NCBI GenBank assembly: GCA_963921195.1
Contig: OY992538.1
Location: 231,811,462 to 231,875,461, forward strand
Length of the DNA stretch: 64,000 bases
Source of the DNA: Pegoplata infirma
Taxonomy: Eukaryota > Arthropoda > Insecta > Diptera > Anthomyiidae
Direction: 5' to 3'
Below, piece by piece: positions 11,930 through 24,805 of this stretch. The notes under the pieces are model-generated. The model ran no database searches. It saw only the letters and a program-made list of their open reading frames with translations, and was not told the DNA's origin. A program made the position numbers and the translations under genes. The first letter of the stretch is position 1. The number at the start of each line of letters is the position of its first letter.

Positions 11930-14900
11930 AAGTGAAGCAATGATACCTTATGTTTTATAATTTTGCTCTAGCTCCTTTGGTAAGGTCATTAAAAGCAATT
12001 AATAAATTAAAGTTTTTTTAGAAAAACAATTAAAATTGCATTTTTCCAACTTTAATAGCGATGATCTCAAATTTCAGCTATTTTTGCTTTAGGACCTATA
12101 GTTAAGCCATAAAATGCAATAACTTTTTTGGAGAACAAATTTACATAAAAACTAATTATTGACAATTTTTAGAGATGACCACCAATTTTATCTATTTTTG
12201 CTCTAGTACCTCAAAATAAGCCAAAAAAACAATCAAGGGTTTTAGAAAAATGTACAGCGATGGTCCCTAAATTTCTAGTTAGGCCATAAAATGCAATTAA
12301 ATCAGTTGAAAAAAATTCATATAACAACTTATTTTAGGATATTTACAGCGATGATCCTTAATTTGAGATATTTTTGCTCTTAAAATTGCATTTTTCCAAA
12401 TTTTATGGCGATGATCCCAAATTTTAGTTATTTTTGCTCCAGGACTTCTATTTAAACCATATAATGCAATATTTTTTTTTTTAATTATTACAAATTTATA
12501 GCGATGATAATCAATTTCAGCTATTTTTGCTCTAGTACCTCAAAATAAGCCATAAAAGCTATTAGGGTTTTTTAAAAAATGTGCAGCGATGGTCCATAAA
12601 TTTTGCTATTTTTGCTCTGGCAAGCAATCAATAAATTGAAGTTTTTTAGAAAAACAATCAAAATTGCATTTTTCGAAGTTTAATAGCGATGATCCCAAAT
12701 TTCAGCTATTTTTGCTCTGGGACCTCAAGTTGAGCAACAAAATGCAAAAAATTTTTTGGAGAAAAAATTTATATAAAATGAATTTTCGAAAATTTTAAGC
12801 GATGATCCCCAATTTTAGCTATTTTTGCTCCAGGGCCTCAAAATAAGCCATAATAATAAGCATTTGAGAAAAAGAATATTTAACAACAGATTTTAGGATA
12901 TTTAAAGATACATATGATTCTTAATTTAAGCTATTTTTGCTAAAATCGCATTTTTCGAAATTTTATAGCGATGATCCCAAAATTTCGGCAATTTTTACTC
13001 CAGATCCCTTAGTTTAACAATAAAATGCAATAACTTTTTTTGGCGAATAAACTCATATAAAAATGAATTATTTAAAATTTAAAACGATGATTCCCAATTT
13101 CAGCTATTTTTGTTCTAGGACCTCAAAATTAGCCATACAAGCAATTAAGCAGCAGCTCCAGTTAAGCCATTAAATGCAATTAAATCAATTGAGAAAAAAA
13201 ATTATATAACAACAGATTTTAAGATATTTATAGATAGGATATGGATAGGATATGATCCTTAATTTTAGCTGGTTTTGCTCTTAAAATCGCATTTTTCGAA
13301 ATTTTATCGCATTTTTCGAAATTTTTTTTATTTATTTATTCCAGTTGTTTTTGTTCCAGGAACTCGAGTTAAGCCATAAAATGAAATAATTTTTTTTTGA
13401 GATAAAACTCATATAAAAATTAATTATTGAAAATTTAAAGAATGATCCCCAATTTCAGATATTTTAGCACTAGAACCTCAAAATAAGCCATACATGCAAT
13501 TAAAGTTTTTAGAAAAATGTACAGAGATGGTCCCTAAATTTCGCTATTTATGCCCTGGCACCTCCAGTTAGGCAATATAATGCAATTAAATTTTTTGAGA
13601 GAAAAAAATCGTATAAAAACGTATTCTAGCTATTTTTTACTTTTACACCTTTAGCAAGCTCTAATTTTTTTTTTGAGAAAAAATTCATATAAAAATATTT
13701 ATTAATATTTTATAGCGATCATCCTCAATTTTAGCTAATTTTGCTCCAGGGCCTCAAATAAGCCAAAAAAGCAAATAAGGTTTTTTAAAAAATGTACAGC
13801 GATGGTCCATAAATTTCGCTATTTTTGCTCTGGCACCTCTAGTTAGGCATTAAAATGCAAATAAAGCATTTGAAAAAAAAATCATATGAAAACTTTTTTT
13901 TATGATATTTATAGCGATGATCCCTAATTTTAGCTTTTTTGCTCATAAAACTGCATGTTTCGAAATTTTATAGCGATGATCCCAAATTTCAGCTATTTTT
14001 GTTCCAGGAACTCGAGTTAAACCATAAAATGCAATAATTTTTTTTGAGAAAAAACTAATATAAAAATCAATTATTGAAAATTTAAGGGATATTCCCCAAT
14101 TTCAGATATTTTAGCACTAGGACCTCAAAATAAGCCATACATATAAAGATTTTAGAAAAGTGTACAGCAATGGTCCCTAAATTTCGCTATTTTTGCTCTG
14201 GCACCTCCAGTTAGACAATAAAATGCAATTAAACTTTTTAGGAAAAAAAAATTTATATAAAAATATTTAAAAAATTTTATAGCGCTGATCCTCAATTTTA
14301 GCTATTTTTGCTCCAGGTCCTCAAAATAAGTCATAAAAGCAATTAAGGTTTTTAGAAAAATGGACAGCGATGGTCCATAAATTTTGCTATTTTTGCAAAT
14401 AAAAGGATTTGAAAAAAATCATATAAAAACAGATTTTAAGATATTTATAGCAATGATTCTTAATTTTAGCTTTTTTTGCTCATAAATCTGCATTTTTCGA
14501 AATTTTTTAGCGATGATCCCAAATTTCAGTTATTTTTGGTCCAGGACCTCGAGTTAAGCCATGCAATGCAATAATTTTCTTTTTTTGAGAAAAACTCATA
14601 TAAAAATTAATTAATGAAAATTTAAAGGATGATCCCCAATTTCAGCTATTTTAGCACTAGAACATCAAAATAAGCCATACACGCAATTTAAGTTGTTAGA
14701 AAAGCGTACAGCGATGGTTCCTAAATTTCGCTATTTTTGCTCTGGCACCCCCAGTTAGACAATAAAATGCAATTACATTTAAAAAAAAAAAAATCATACA
14801 CTCAAAAAATTATGTTAGTAAAATCAACTGAAAATGTCAGTTAAAATAACTACTTTGTAAGTTATTTTGGGGTCAACTACTTTTTCAGTTAAATCAACTA

Positions 14901-17130
14901 ACAATGTTAGTTATTTTAACTGACAAAAAACAACTTACTTATGTAGTAAAAATTACTAACATTTGTAGTCAAAACAACTAATATGTAGTAAAAATAAAAT
15001 AAACAAAAAATTTTACAGAAAATAAATTGAAGACCAAATTTTTTCAAAGTTTTTTTCTTTTTTTAAAAGTTCTGAAAAATAAAAAAAATTAAATTTTTTT
15101 TTGGAAAAAACTTTGAAAATTTTTCAGAGATAATAAAATAAAATTAACTACTTTTAATAACTGTTACTGCATTACAGTACTTTTTTGTTAGTTATTCAAA
15201 AAAACGACTTTAAATAACTAACAGAAATAGTTGTTTGATATTTTTCATACAAAAATAACTGACTTTGTAGTTGAAAACAACTAACTACTGTAAAATATAC
15301 AAACAACTAACATGTAGTAACTTACATAATTTTCTGAGTGTATAAAAACGGATTTTAGCTATTTTTTACTTTTACACCTTTAGCTAGTTCTATTTTTTTT
15401 GAGAAAAAATTCATATAAAAATATTTATTAAAATTTTATAATGATGATCCTCAATTTTAGCTATTTTTGCTCCATTACCTCAAAATAAGCCATAAAAGCA
15501 ATTAAGGTGTTTAGAAAAATGTACAGCGATGGTCCATAAATTCTAGTTAGGCATTAAAATGCAAATAAAGCATTTGAAAAAAAAAAAATCTTATAAAAAC
15601 ATATTTTAGAATATTTATAGCGATCGATTATCCTTAATTTTAGCTTTTTTTGCTCATAAAACTGCATTTTTCGAAATTTTATAGCGATGATCACAAATTT
15701 CAGTTATTTTTGCTCCAGGACTTCGAATTAAGGCATAAAATGCAATATTTTTTTTTGAGAAAAAATTCATATAAAAATAGCTATTAAAATTTTATAGCGA
15801 TGATTCTCAATTTTAGCTATTTGTGCTCCATTGCCTCAAAATAAGCCATAAAAGCAATTAAGGTGTTTAGAAAAATGTACAGCGATGGTCCATAAATATC
15901 GCTATTTTTGCGCTGGCACCTCTAGTTAGGAATTAAAATGCAAATAAAGCATTTGAAAAAAAAAATCATTTAAAATCAGAATTTAGGATATTTATAGCGA
16001 TTGATGATCCTTTATTTTAGCTTTTTTTGCTCATAAAACTGCATTTTTCAAAATTTAATAGCGATGATCCCAAATTTCAGTTATTTTTGCTCCAGGACCT
16101 CGAGTTAAGCCATGCAATGCAATAATTTTTTTTTTGAGAAAAACTCATATAAAAATTAATTAATGAAAATTTAAAGGATGATCCCCAATTTCAGCTATTT
16201 TAGCACTAGAACATCAAAATAAGCCATACATGCAATTTACGTTGTTAGAAAAGCGTACAGCGATGGTCCCTAAATTTCGCTATTTTTGCTCTAGCACCTC
16301 CAGTTAGGCAATCAAATGCAATTAATTTTTTTGAGAAAAAAAAAATCATATAAAAACGGGTTTTTAGCTATTTTTTACTTTTACATCATTAGCTACCTCA
16401 AATTTTTTTTGAGAAAAAAATTCATATAAAAATATTTATTAAAATTTTATAATGATGATCCTCAATTTTAGTTTTTTTTGCTCCAGGGCCTCAAAATAAA
16501 CCATAAAGGCAATTAAGGTTTTAAGAAAAATGTGCAGCGATGGTCTATGATCGATGTTCTATATTTTTTTGCTATTTTTGCTCTAGCACCTCTACTTAGG
16601 CCATAAAATATAACTAAAGATTTTGAAAAAAATATTAAAAATAGATGATCCTTTTTTAATATTTTTAATATTATGGCTCTAGCACCTCTAAAATATATTA
16701 TTATACGAATTTTTATAATAAGAATTTTAGCAAATTTATAGAGGTGATCAACAATTTCTGGTAATTGTTCTGGCACTTCTAGTTCAACAAAATGCAAATA
16801 ATGTTTTTTTTTAGAAAAAAAAAAAAATTTACATAAAAACGGATTGTTGGAAACTTATAGCGATGGTTTCTAATTTTTGCTTTAGCAGGCCATAAATTGT
16901 TTTTCAGAAAAAAAACATATAAAAATAGATGATACCCAATTGTTACTATTTTTTCTCTAGCAACTCTAGTTAATTTTTTAGCAAAAAAATTATTTGTATT
17001 TCAGGTCTATTTGCACTATATACAAATGAATTTTTTGAAAGGTTAATAGGTGATCACCAATTTAAGCTATTTTGGTTCTAAGACATTTCGTAAATCAATT
17101 AAATATACCAAATGAAAAATTTTAAGAAAA
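11930..17130 (+). repeat. Long diverged tandem array (about 60-115-bp monomers, higher-order units about 270-370 bp)
   Basis: Dozens of monomers share AGCGATGATCCCAAATTTCA, GCTATTTTTGCTC, (T/C)AGGACCTCAAAATAAGCC and ATAAAATGCAATTAA. Distinct monomer types (GCGATGGTCC...CTCTGGCACCTC; GCGATGATCC...CTCCAGGACCTC; TTAGCACTAG) recur in the same order, so there is higher-order structure, for example GCGATGGTCC-type monomers at 13528, 13799, 14165, 14365, 14712, 15882, 16258. No ORF. Interrupted at 14799-15340 by a MITE. Confidence 0.85.
14799..15340. mobile_element. Tc1/mariner-type MITE, 542 bp, TA target duplication
   Basis: Terminal inverted repeats CACTCA(A/G)AAAATTATGT, flanked by TA at 14797-14798 and 15341-15342. 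It interrupts the 11.9-17.1 kb array, and the array consensus (TCATATAAAAACGG) is restored if the element and one TA are removed. The inside is rich in AGTTAAAATAACT-like inverted motifs. No coding capacity. Confidence 0.85.
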
Positions 17131-17529
17131 AAAATCATATAAAAATGGATTTTTGGAAATTTATTACGATGAGAAAATATGTTATTGTCTTAAAACAATC
17201 ATTAACGAAAACTCCATCCATAACATTTTTCCCAACTGGGTTACTTATTACACATAACAACCCCAATCTGACACCTTGATTGATGGATGTTTTTCTGTTA
17301 ATAAATCTTAATAGTTTAAGTAACAATTCTAGTGTGTTTTAAGTTAAACTTATGAAAATGCATTGAACTTTTGCTATTAAATTGTTTTTTTCATTAAAAT
17401 TTTCCTTAACAAAATTGTTACAATTTCTCAAAATTTAAATTTAATTGGTTTTGGTGCTTGAGAAACTTGATGATCTTGTTGTTGTTGCTGTGGTTGTTTA
17501 CCAATGCCACAAGTTATTGCGTTTGAAAA

Positions 17530-17667
17530 TTATGTTATCACTTCATATATCAATAACACATTGGCGGCATTTTTACGCACCTCTTTAATGCGCGTATTGA
17601 TTTCAGTTTTGCAAAACAAGTTTTTGCTCTGTATTAGTTTATTGAACTTTTGGTATTTGTTGTTCAT
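17530..17667 (-). CDS. Small coding-like ORF, 45 aa, unknown
   Basis: ATG at 17667 to TAA at 17530. The peptide (MNNKYQKFNKLIQSKNLF then CKTEINTRIKEVRKNAANVL) has a balanced composition quite unlike the A/T-tract peptides around it and could form a helix. After the stop the same frame goes on with a Gln-rich segment (KQPQQQQQDHQVSQAPKP). A second coding-like frame on the same strand lies at 17135-17326 (INRKTSINQGVRLGLLCVIS). These may be exons of an unrecognised gene or remnants of one. No family recognised. Confidence 0.25.
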   Translation of the reverse strand: MNNKYQKFNKLIQSKNLFCKTEINTRIKEVRKNAANVLLIYEVIT

Positions 17668-18120
17668 TGTACGTATGACAAGGTTTTGTTATGTTCAAAG
17701 GAAATTAAAACAATTTAAATTTTTAATTTAACACAAATTATTTTAAATTATGTGATTTCTTTTAATTTTTTTTATGCACTCCACTTAAAATTAGTCGTAC
17801 ATACAAAACATATCAATAAACTCCAAAAAAAAAACAAATTACTAGAGAAGTCCAGTAATCCAATTTTACCAATATTTGACAGTTTCGAGTTTTCGATCGA
17901 AAAATAAAAAAAATCTAAGTTAAGAACTCCATGGTACGAGTATATATTCCAGATCTTAGAGCGATTTAAACTCGATCTAATTTTTTGACACCCTTAGACC
18001 GAAGAGCACAATAAAACTGTCTGCGAAGTTTGTACTCTTGCCCAAACCATTGAATCATGATAATGTTTTGCTGTATAAATAGATGATCTTTCTAAAGCAA
18101 AATTTTTCTAGAAAAAATAA

Positions 18121-18270
18121 CGCGATATTAATTTGTCATTCCATGCAAAACACATCAAAATATCGTTCGAGGACCCCATTATGTTTGTATATTATTGATC
18201 CGTTAAGGTTTCTAAGACATTTTAGTGATATCCATCAATCTGTTTGTCTGTGTTGTTCGATAAAAAAACT
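18121..18270 (-). mobile_element. Degraded mini-me-like fragment
   Basis: Retains TTGTCATTCCATGCAAAACA, AAATATCGTTCGAGGACCCC and ATCCATCAATCTGTTTGTCT in family order, but the hairpin is lost. Confidence 0.5.
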
Positions 18271-18338
18271 TTTTTATGAAAAAAGGTTTTTAATGAACAA
18301 AGATTATTGATAAAAAAATATTTGATGAAAAAAAATTT

Positions 18339-18950
18339 GGCTAAGGTGCACTTTACGGGACACGAATTTATTGGAAAACAAAAATATGCCACTATTAAAA
18401 TTTAAGGGGACTGGGCCCCGGAAGACCCCCTGGAGCAAAACAACAGCCCCACCCACCAACATATATGTATGGGTATTCAAATGAAAGGTAATTTGCTAAC
18501 GATTGCAAATATGTATTTTTTGTATGTATTTTAACACTATTGTACCCCCTAGATCCATTTTAGTATCTTTCTGTTCAATAGTTTAGCCATTTAGTAATTA
18601 ACCGGGTAAAAGGCTTGATACACAAAACAATCTTTATTTTGAGATGCCACTAAAATATTTTCTGGGTTTTGTAGTCCCTGAGCCCGGCCAAAAGACCGGC
18701 TGGACGTTCTTTTTAATAATTTAGAAAAATTTTATATTTTTTTGGAAAAAATACCATCAGGACGGTTTTATGGACCTAGAAGGCCCCTGGGACCTAGCCC
18801 TCTTTATATTTATTTTTCTTTTTTAATTACCTTTAATTTAAGTATACACACAAACCTGAAGGCTCTTTTGGGTCCTGGGCCGAGCCCCTTAAATTTTAGT
18901 TTCGTGTTTCCCCCAAAAAATTTTTGTGCTCCATAAAGTGCACTTTTGCC
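18339..18950. mobile_element. TIR element (MITE), 612 bp
   Basis: The ends are inverted copies of GGC(A/T)AA(A/G)GTGCACTTTA, and similarity continues inward through GGGACACGAA/GGAGCACAAA and AAATTTAAGGGG(A/G)CT. GC-rich GGGCCCC/CCTGGGACC motifs make it stand out from the AT-rich flanks. It is embedded in ATGAAAA-type low-complexity DNA on both sides. Confidence 0.65.
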
Positions 18951-19497
18951 AAAAAATTTATGAAAAAAATATTGATGAAAAAAAAATTTATGATAAAAAA
19001 TATTGATAAATAAAACAATTCGATGAAAAAAAATTTTAATAAAAAAAATATTGATGAAAAAAAATATTGATAAACAAAATTTATGAAAAAAAAATATTGA
19101 TAAAAAAAAAATATTGATGAAAAAAAAAAATGATGGAAAAAATATTGATGAAAAAAAAAAAAATAGTGATGAAAAAACAATATTGATGAAAAAAACAAAT
19201 ATTGATGAAAAAGAAATAATGATAAAAAATATTGATAACAAAAAATATTGATGGAAAAAAATATTGATGAAAAAAAAATATTGATGAAAACAAATACAGT
19301 CAAAAAACATTGATAAAAAAAAATGAAAAAAAAAAAATTTTGAAAAAAAAAAATGTTGATGAAAAAAAAATATTGATGAAAAAAATATTGAGGAAAAAAA
19401 AAATATTCATGAAAAAAAAAATATTGATGAAAAAAAATATAGAGGAAAAAAAATATTGATGAAAAAAAAAAAAATATATGGATGAAAAAAAAATATA
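18951..19497 (+). repeat. (ATTGATGAAAAAAA)n degenerate minisatellite
   Basis: About 35 copies of AATATTGATGAAAAAA with variable A-runs. It forms the left flank of the palindromic MITE at 19498. Confidence 0.88.
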
Positions 19498-19601
19498 TGC
19501 TGTGTTTTTCAATAAGTGGATTTATTTCAGGATTAATCCTTTTTAGTATAAAATAAATATTTTAACATGCCAAAACAAATTTGGAATATTTTTTTCCGTA
19601 A

Positions 19602-22340
19602 TCCCTATTAATATTATAAATCTGATTGTTGGTTTGTCTGTCTGTCTGTCTTTCTGTCTGTCTGTCTGTTCCGCAATAAGTACAGAACGGCTTAACCGAT
19701 TTTCATGAAATTTTCACCACATGTAGTACTAACCGAGGCGGGAACTATAGGCCATAAGCGAACGCGATCGGACAAAGGGGCGTAAAATGCCACGCCCCTT
19801 TGTACCATGCTAAAGCTATATATACTTTTCCAATAACGGAAAAACGGCTGAACCGATTTTCATGAAATTTTCACCACAGATAGTACTAACCAAGGCGGGA
19901 ACTATAGGCCAAAAGCGACCGCGATCGGACAAAGGGGCGTAAAATGCCATGCCCCTTTGTACTATGCTATAGCTATATCTGCCTGTCCGGCAATAACGGA
20001 AAAACGGCTGAACCGATTGTCATGAAATTTTCACCACCGATAGTAATAACCGAGGCGGGAACTATAGGCCAGAAAAATCCGCGATCGGAAAAATGGGCGT
20101 AAAATTCCACGCCCCTTTGTACTATACAGAAACTATGTCAGCCTGTTCCGCAATCACTCAAAAGTGATTTAACCGATTTCACTAACCGAGGCGAAAACTA
20201 GGAGCCACAATAGAGGGCGATCAAAAAAAGGGGCGTAAAATGCCACGCCCCTTTTTGTTAGACTGAAAGCTATTTCTGCCTTTTCCGCAATTACGCTAAA
20301 ACGGCTGAACTGATTTTCATGAAATTTTCACTACAGATAGTATTAAGCGAAGCGAAAAGTATGCTCCACAATAGAAGGCGATCGAAGAAAGGGGTAAAAT
20401 GCCACGCCCCTTTGTATTACATCGTAAGTTATTTCTTCCTGTTTCTCAATCACGCATAAACGGCTGAACCGATTTTAATGAAGTTTTTACCAAAGATAGT
20501 ACTAACCGAGCCGGAAACTAGAAATTATAATAGAGCGCGTTTGGACAAAGGGGCGGAAAATGTCACGCCCCTTTTTACTATACTGAAAGTTTTTTCTGTA
20601 TGTTCCGTAATCATGCTTAAACGACCATACCGATTTAAAAGAAATAAAATATCACGCCCTCTTTTATTTAATTGAACGCTATTTCTGTCTGTTCCGTAAT
20701 TTAGCATAAACTGCTAAAGCGATTAGAATGAAATTTTTACCACAGATAGTAAGTACTTACCGAGGCGGGAACTATAGATTAAAATAGAGCGCGTTTGGAC
20801 AAAGGGGCGTTAATTGACACGCGCCTTTGTACTATACTGAAAGTGCTTCTGCCTGTTTCTTAATAACGCTTAAACGACTAAACCGATTTTAACAAAAAAT
20901 TTTCCATAGATAGTACTAACAGAGGCGGGCACTTTAGTATGTAGCAACTGCCACGCCTTTTGCAATGTACTGAAAGTTCATTCTGCCTTTCCGTAATCAT
21001 TTTAAACGGTTAGCATAATATTCACCACAGTTAGTTAGTACTTATAGAGGCGGAAACTATAGACACGACCATACAAAGGCGTGAATTGCCACGTCCCTTT
21101 GTAATACATTGAAATTTATTTATGCCCGATCCGTACACACGCGCTAACGGTGAAAAAATTTTAATTAAATTTCATTACAGATGGTATCACCGTGGCGATC
21201 GGAAAAAGGGGCTTAAAATTCCGCACCCCTTTGTATTAAATTAAAAAATATTTTTTCCACTTGAACGATATGCAATATTAGCCCGTGATTAGGCAAATGG
21301 GAGTAAAATGCCACGTCAATTTGTAATATACAGAACGCTATTTCTAGCTTATTTGCTATCATGCAAAAACGGCTTAACCAACTCCTTTAAACACTACTGT
21401 TAGAACTAACTGAACGCGAACTAATTGCTATATCATAACCTGAAAACAGTTGAGCCGACTTCAATGAAATTTCCAACACAAATAGTGATATAGCCAATAT
21501 TTTTGATAAAAAGGCACATAATGGCACGCCCCTTTGTACTTTAGTGAGAGTTATGTCTGCTGAGCAAATTTAGTGGAAATTTTCTTCACGTGCTAACCAA
21601 TAGGGGAACTATAGGTCACATGAGACCAAAATTGAACTAAATGCGTTAAAAGCCACACCCACTTGAATACAGTGAAAGTTATGTCTTTATTGATGTTTTC
21701 ACTTCATAAAGTGCTAACCGAGGATGGAACTATAGGTTCCTTTGAAAAGCCATTAAATAAATACATTAGGCATTTTTTTGTTGACATAATTATCAGTGTT
21801 CTACCATACAAAGTTCACATTAGTGTTAACGCTCAAAATTCTAGAAGTTAAAAATTAACTTGCATACATTGTGAATGATTCTCTTATTGTTAATGGGTCT
21901 CTTTGGTATTAATAAAAAAGATAAATGTTTTTGTGTTGCTTTCAAGCTAAATTTCATTTAATAAACTAATTTTATCAATATTTCATCGAAAATGTGTAAT
22001 ATTTTACAAAACTATTCCAAACGACGCTAAATTAAATTGAGAAATTTATGGAAGTTAATGTTTCGTTTTTTTTCGTTTTGATGCATGTTAACAATCTAAG
22101 TTTGCCAACAAAAAAAGGCCTATTAATATTAGGTTTGTTCCCATGACGGAGGAACACGCACACACCATCCATGTTCCCGACGCTAAGAAAAATCGAAAAA
22201 TAATATCGACCAAACCTCATGAATAGGTTTATATTCATTAGTGAAAAGCCACGAAGAAGTAGATAAAATGATAATAAAAAACTCATTCATTACATAACAT
22301 TTTTTTTCAACCCGGGCAACGCCGGGTGCAAAACAGCTAG
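19602..22340 (+). mobile_element. Non-autonomous Helitron, 2739 bp, with exact ends
   Basis: It starts with TC at 19602 and ends with CTAG at 22337-22340, inserted between A (19601) and T (22341), the Helitron target. A 3' hairpin, ACCCGG-loop-CCGGGT at 22310-22327, lies ten bases before CTAG, as is typical. The empty site can be read in the window: the opposite arm of the surrounding palindrome (22541-22553, minus strand) gives TCCGTAATCTAC, exactly the left flank joined to the right flank. A GTCT-type microsatellite follows the 5' end (19637-19670). The inside is a diverged tandem array (see 19640-21760). No Rep/helicase gene is seen. Confidence 0.88.
19640..21760 (+). repeat. Diverged tandem repeats (about 135-160 bp) inside the Helitron
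   Basis: Roughly 13-14 units share CGGCTGAACCGATTTTCATG, ACTAACCGAGGCGGGAACTA and a short inverted repeat GGGGCGT...ACGCCCC. Units at the 5' side (19.65-20.15 kb) are nearly alike; toward the 3' end they decay until only fragments remain. Confidence 0.85.
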
Positions 22341-22742
22341 TCTACGATAAATAAGCAATTAAATCCGAAAAAATAATAAAAAAATTTTGAAAATTAATAA
22401 GGTTATAAATAATTTAAAATTAATCCAAAGTGGACTTATTAAATCCTAAAATTTAATTGGATTAATTTTCATTTATTTATAACTTTATTTATTTTCCAAA
22501 TTTTTTTATTATTTTTTCGGATTATAATTGCTTATTTATCGTAGATTACGGAAAAAAATATTCGAAATTTGTTTTGGCATGTTAATATATTTATTTTAAG
22601 CTAAATAAAATTAATCCGAAAATAAATCCACTCATTGAAAAACACAGCAATTGATTAAAAATAATTATGTTACGTTTTATTCACTAGCTTGTGAATATAA
22701 GTTTTATTCCCCCACAAGGTGAATTATTATCCAAGTTACAAA

Positions 22743-23130
22743 GCTAAGCTAACAATTAACGAAAAATCAAGACAAGAATTACTATTTTAATTTTCTTAAA
22801 ACCAAAAATTTTAATAAGTTGGGTTTGTAACTTGGATAATAATTCACCTCGTGGTGAATAAAACCGTTTTTCACCAGCTGGTGTATAAAAAGTAACATTT
22901 TTTAATTTTTATGAAATTTTTTTTTTCATCAATTTTTTTTTATCAATTTTTTTCCATCAAACTTTTTTTCCACAAATTTTTTTTGAAAAAAATCATTTTT
23001 TTTTACCAAAACTAATTTTTTACCAAGTCTAAGCTTTTCGCATAAAAATTTTCCATTTGTTTATCAAATGTTCATAAAACAAGTGAGAGTATTATATTCT
23101 TTGGTGCCGAATCTTTTATGTAAAAATCTC
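22743..23130 (+). repeat. Segmental duplication, copy 1
   Basis: Starts at GCTAACAATTAACGAAAAAT, contains AACTTGGATAATAATTCACC and TTTTTCACCAGCTGGTG, a TTTTTTCATCAA tract and AAGCTTTTCGCATAAAAATT then CAAGTGAGAGT. The same order recurs at 23228-23920. Confidence 0.7.
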
Positions 23131-23227
23131 TCCAAAATGTAAAAACACTTTTTAACATGATAATGTTTTTAGGCTGGTGTCTAATTTTAAAAAAGTTGCA
23201 GGACGCCACCTCAGTTTGACTATATAA

Positions 23228-23920
23228 GCTAAAAATTAACGAAAAAGAAAACAAGAATTACTATTTTCATTTTCTTAAAACCAAAAATTTTAATAACTTG
23301 GGTTTGTAACTTGGATAATAATTCACCTCGTGGTGAATAAAACCGTTTTTCACCAGCTGGCGAATGAAACAAACATATTTATTTTTTAACAAAAAAATTT
23401 TTTTTTTCATCAAATTTTTTTTTATCAAATTTTTTTTTATCAATTTTTTTTTCAATTTTTTTTTCCATCAAATTTTTTTTTTCATCAATTTTTTTTTTTC
23501 ATCAAACTTTTATTTCCTTAAATTTTTTGTTTTTTCATCAATTTTTTTTTCATTAATTTTTTTTTATCAAATTTTTTTTTTTCATCAAATTTTTGTTTAT
23601 CATATTTTTTTTCATCAATTTTTTGTCATCAAATTTTTTTATCAAATTTTTTATTAGCAATTTTTGTCTCACCAAAAAATTTTTTTTTTCATAATTTTTT
23701 TTTTACATCAAAAAACTTTTCGTCAAAAAAATTTTGGGTTCATTAAATTTTTTTTAACATTGTTTTGTTTTTCTTGAAAAATTAATTTTTTTTACCAAAA
23801 CTACTTTTTCACCAAGTCTAAGCTTTTCGCATAAAAATTTTCCATTTGTTTATCAAATGTACATAAAGCAAGTGAGAGTGGCATATTCTTTTGTGCCGAA
23901 TCTATTATACTCTTCAAAAT
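23228..23920 (+). repeat. Segmental duplication, copy 2
   Basis: Same blocks as copy 1 with a longer TTTTTTTCATCAAATT tract (23380-23760). A third, diverged version lies at about 61320-62290, interrupted by a MITE. Confidence 0.7.
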
Positions 23921-24599
23921 GTAAAAACACTTTTTTGCACTTATTTTTGCACTCACTTACGAAATGTACAGCTCTTTTGGTTTTTTAATGGGGTCCTCGA
24001 CTGATATTTCAATTCGTTTTGCATGGAATAGCAAAGTAATAGTAGTATAACATTATTTTTTCTTAAAAAACTATGCTTTGGCAAGTACACCCAATTCTTC
24101 CGCAAAACATTATCATGATTTAATGTTTTAAGCAAGAGTACAAAATTCGCGCAGGCATTTTTCAAAATGTGTGTACTTTTTGATTTTTGAAATTTTTTTT
24201 TGTAAAAATTCTATCGATTCAATGAATTTTTTTGCCCAATAGGATCGTGGGTTAACGATTATAACTATTTTTTTAAATTCTTTGAAAAAATTTTATTGGA
24301 ATTTTCCAATCTCAACATCATTTCTTCTGCTCCAATGGTGCGTCATAGAGGGGCCATTAGTGTGACCGACGTCCCTTAATTTTTGGGCTTAAACATTTTT
24401 TTCGGAAAAAAAATACCCTATCTCCCATTTCTAAGGGGGCTCCCATACAAAATTTTTTTTTTTAAATTTGCTCCAACCGCTCTAACTGCCCTAAAAGTGC
24501 CTTTAGAGCAATAAAATGTATTACACAGATAAAAATGAGTTGTTAGATCAAGCACGAAATACACCAGGTTGAGCATTATTTTAATTAAAAGTCAGCTAA

Positions 24600-24805
24600 T
24601 GAGGAAAATTGTTGGATCAAGCACAAAAATTGTAGGTCAGTCATTGACTGTTCCTTGATTAAACCAATGCTTGATTTGAGTAATTTGTTAATTGTTATTT
24701 TTCTATTATTTTTGATTAAACCAATGCTTGATTTGAGTGAGCGGTTAATCAATAATTTTGTGTTATTTTTGATTAATCCAATGCTTGATCTGAGTGAATG
24801 GTTAA
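24600..24805 (+). repeat. 57-bp tandem repeat, three to four units
   Basis: GATTAAACCAATGCTTGATT recurs at 24657, 24714 and 24771, exactly 57 bp apart. The minus-strand frame (SSIGLIKNN repeated) follows from the period being a multiple of three. Confidence 0.8.

Larger units (their letters stand above)
19498..22649. mobile_element. Palindromic (foldback) MITE, about 413 bp, split by the Helitron
   Basis: The ends are inverted copies of TGCTGTGTTTTTCAAT(A/G)AGTG (19498 onward and, inverted, ending at 22649). Joining 19498-19601 to 22341-22649 gives a near-complete palindrome with arms of about 205 bp centred near 22440. No clear target duplication is visible; the left flank is low-complexity. 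Confidence 0.8.

Noticed and set aside
22032..22286. Possible gene fragment captured by the Helitron (84-residue minus-strand frame)
   Set aside because: The peptide has some protein-like stretches but no recognisable family; not enough to claim capture.
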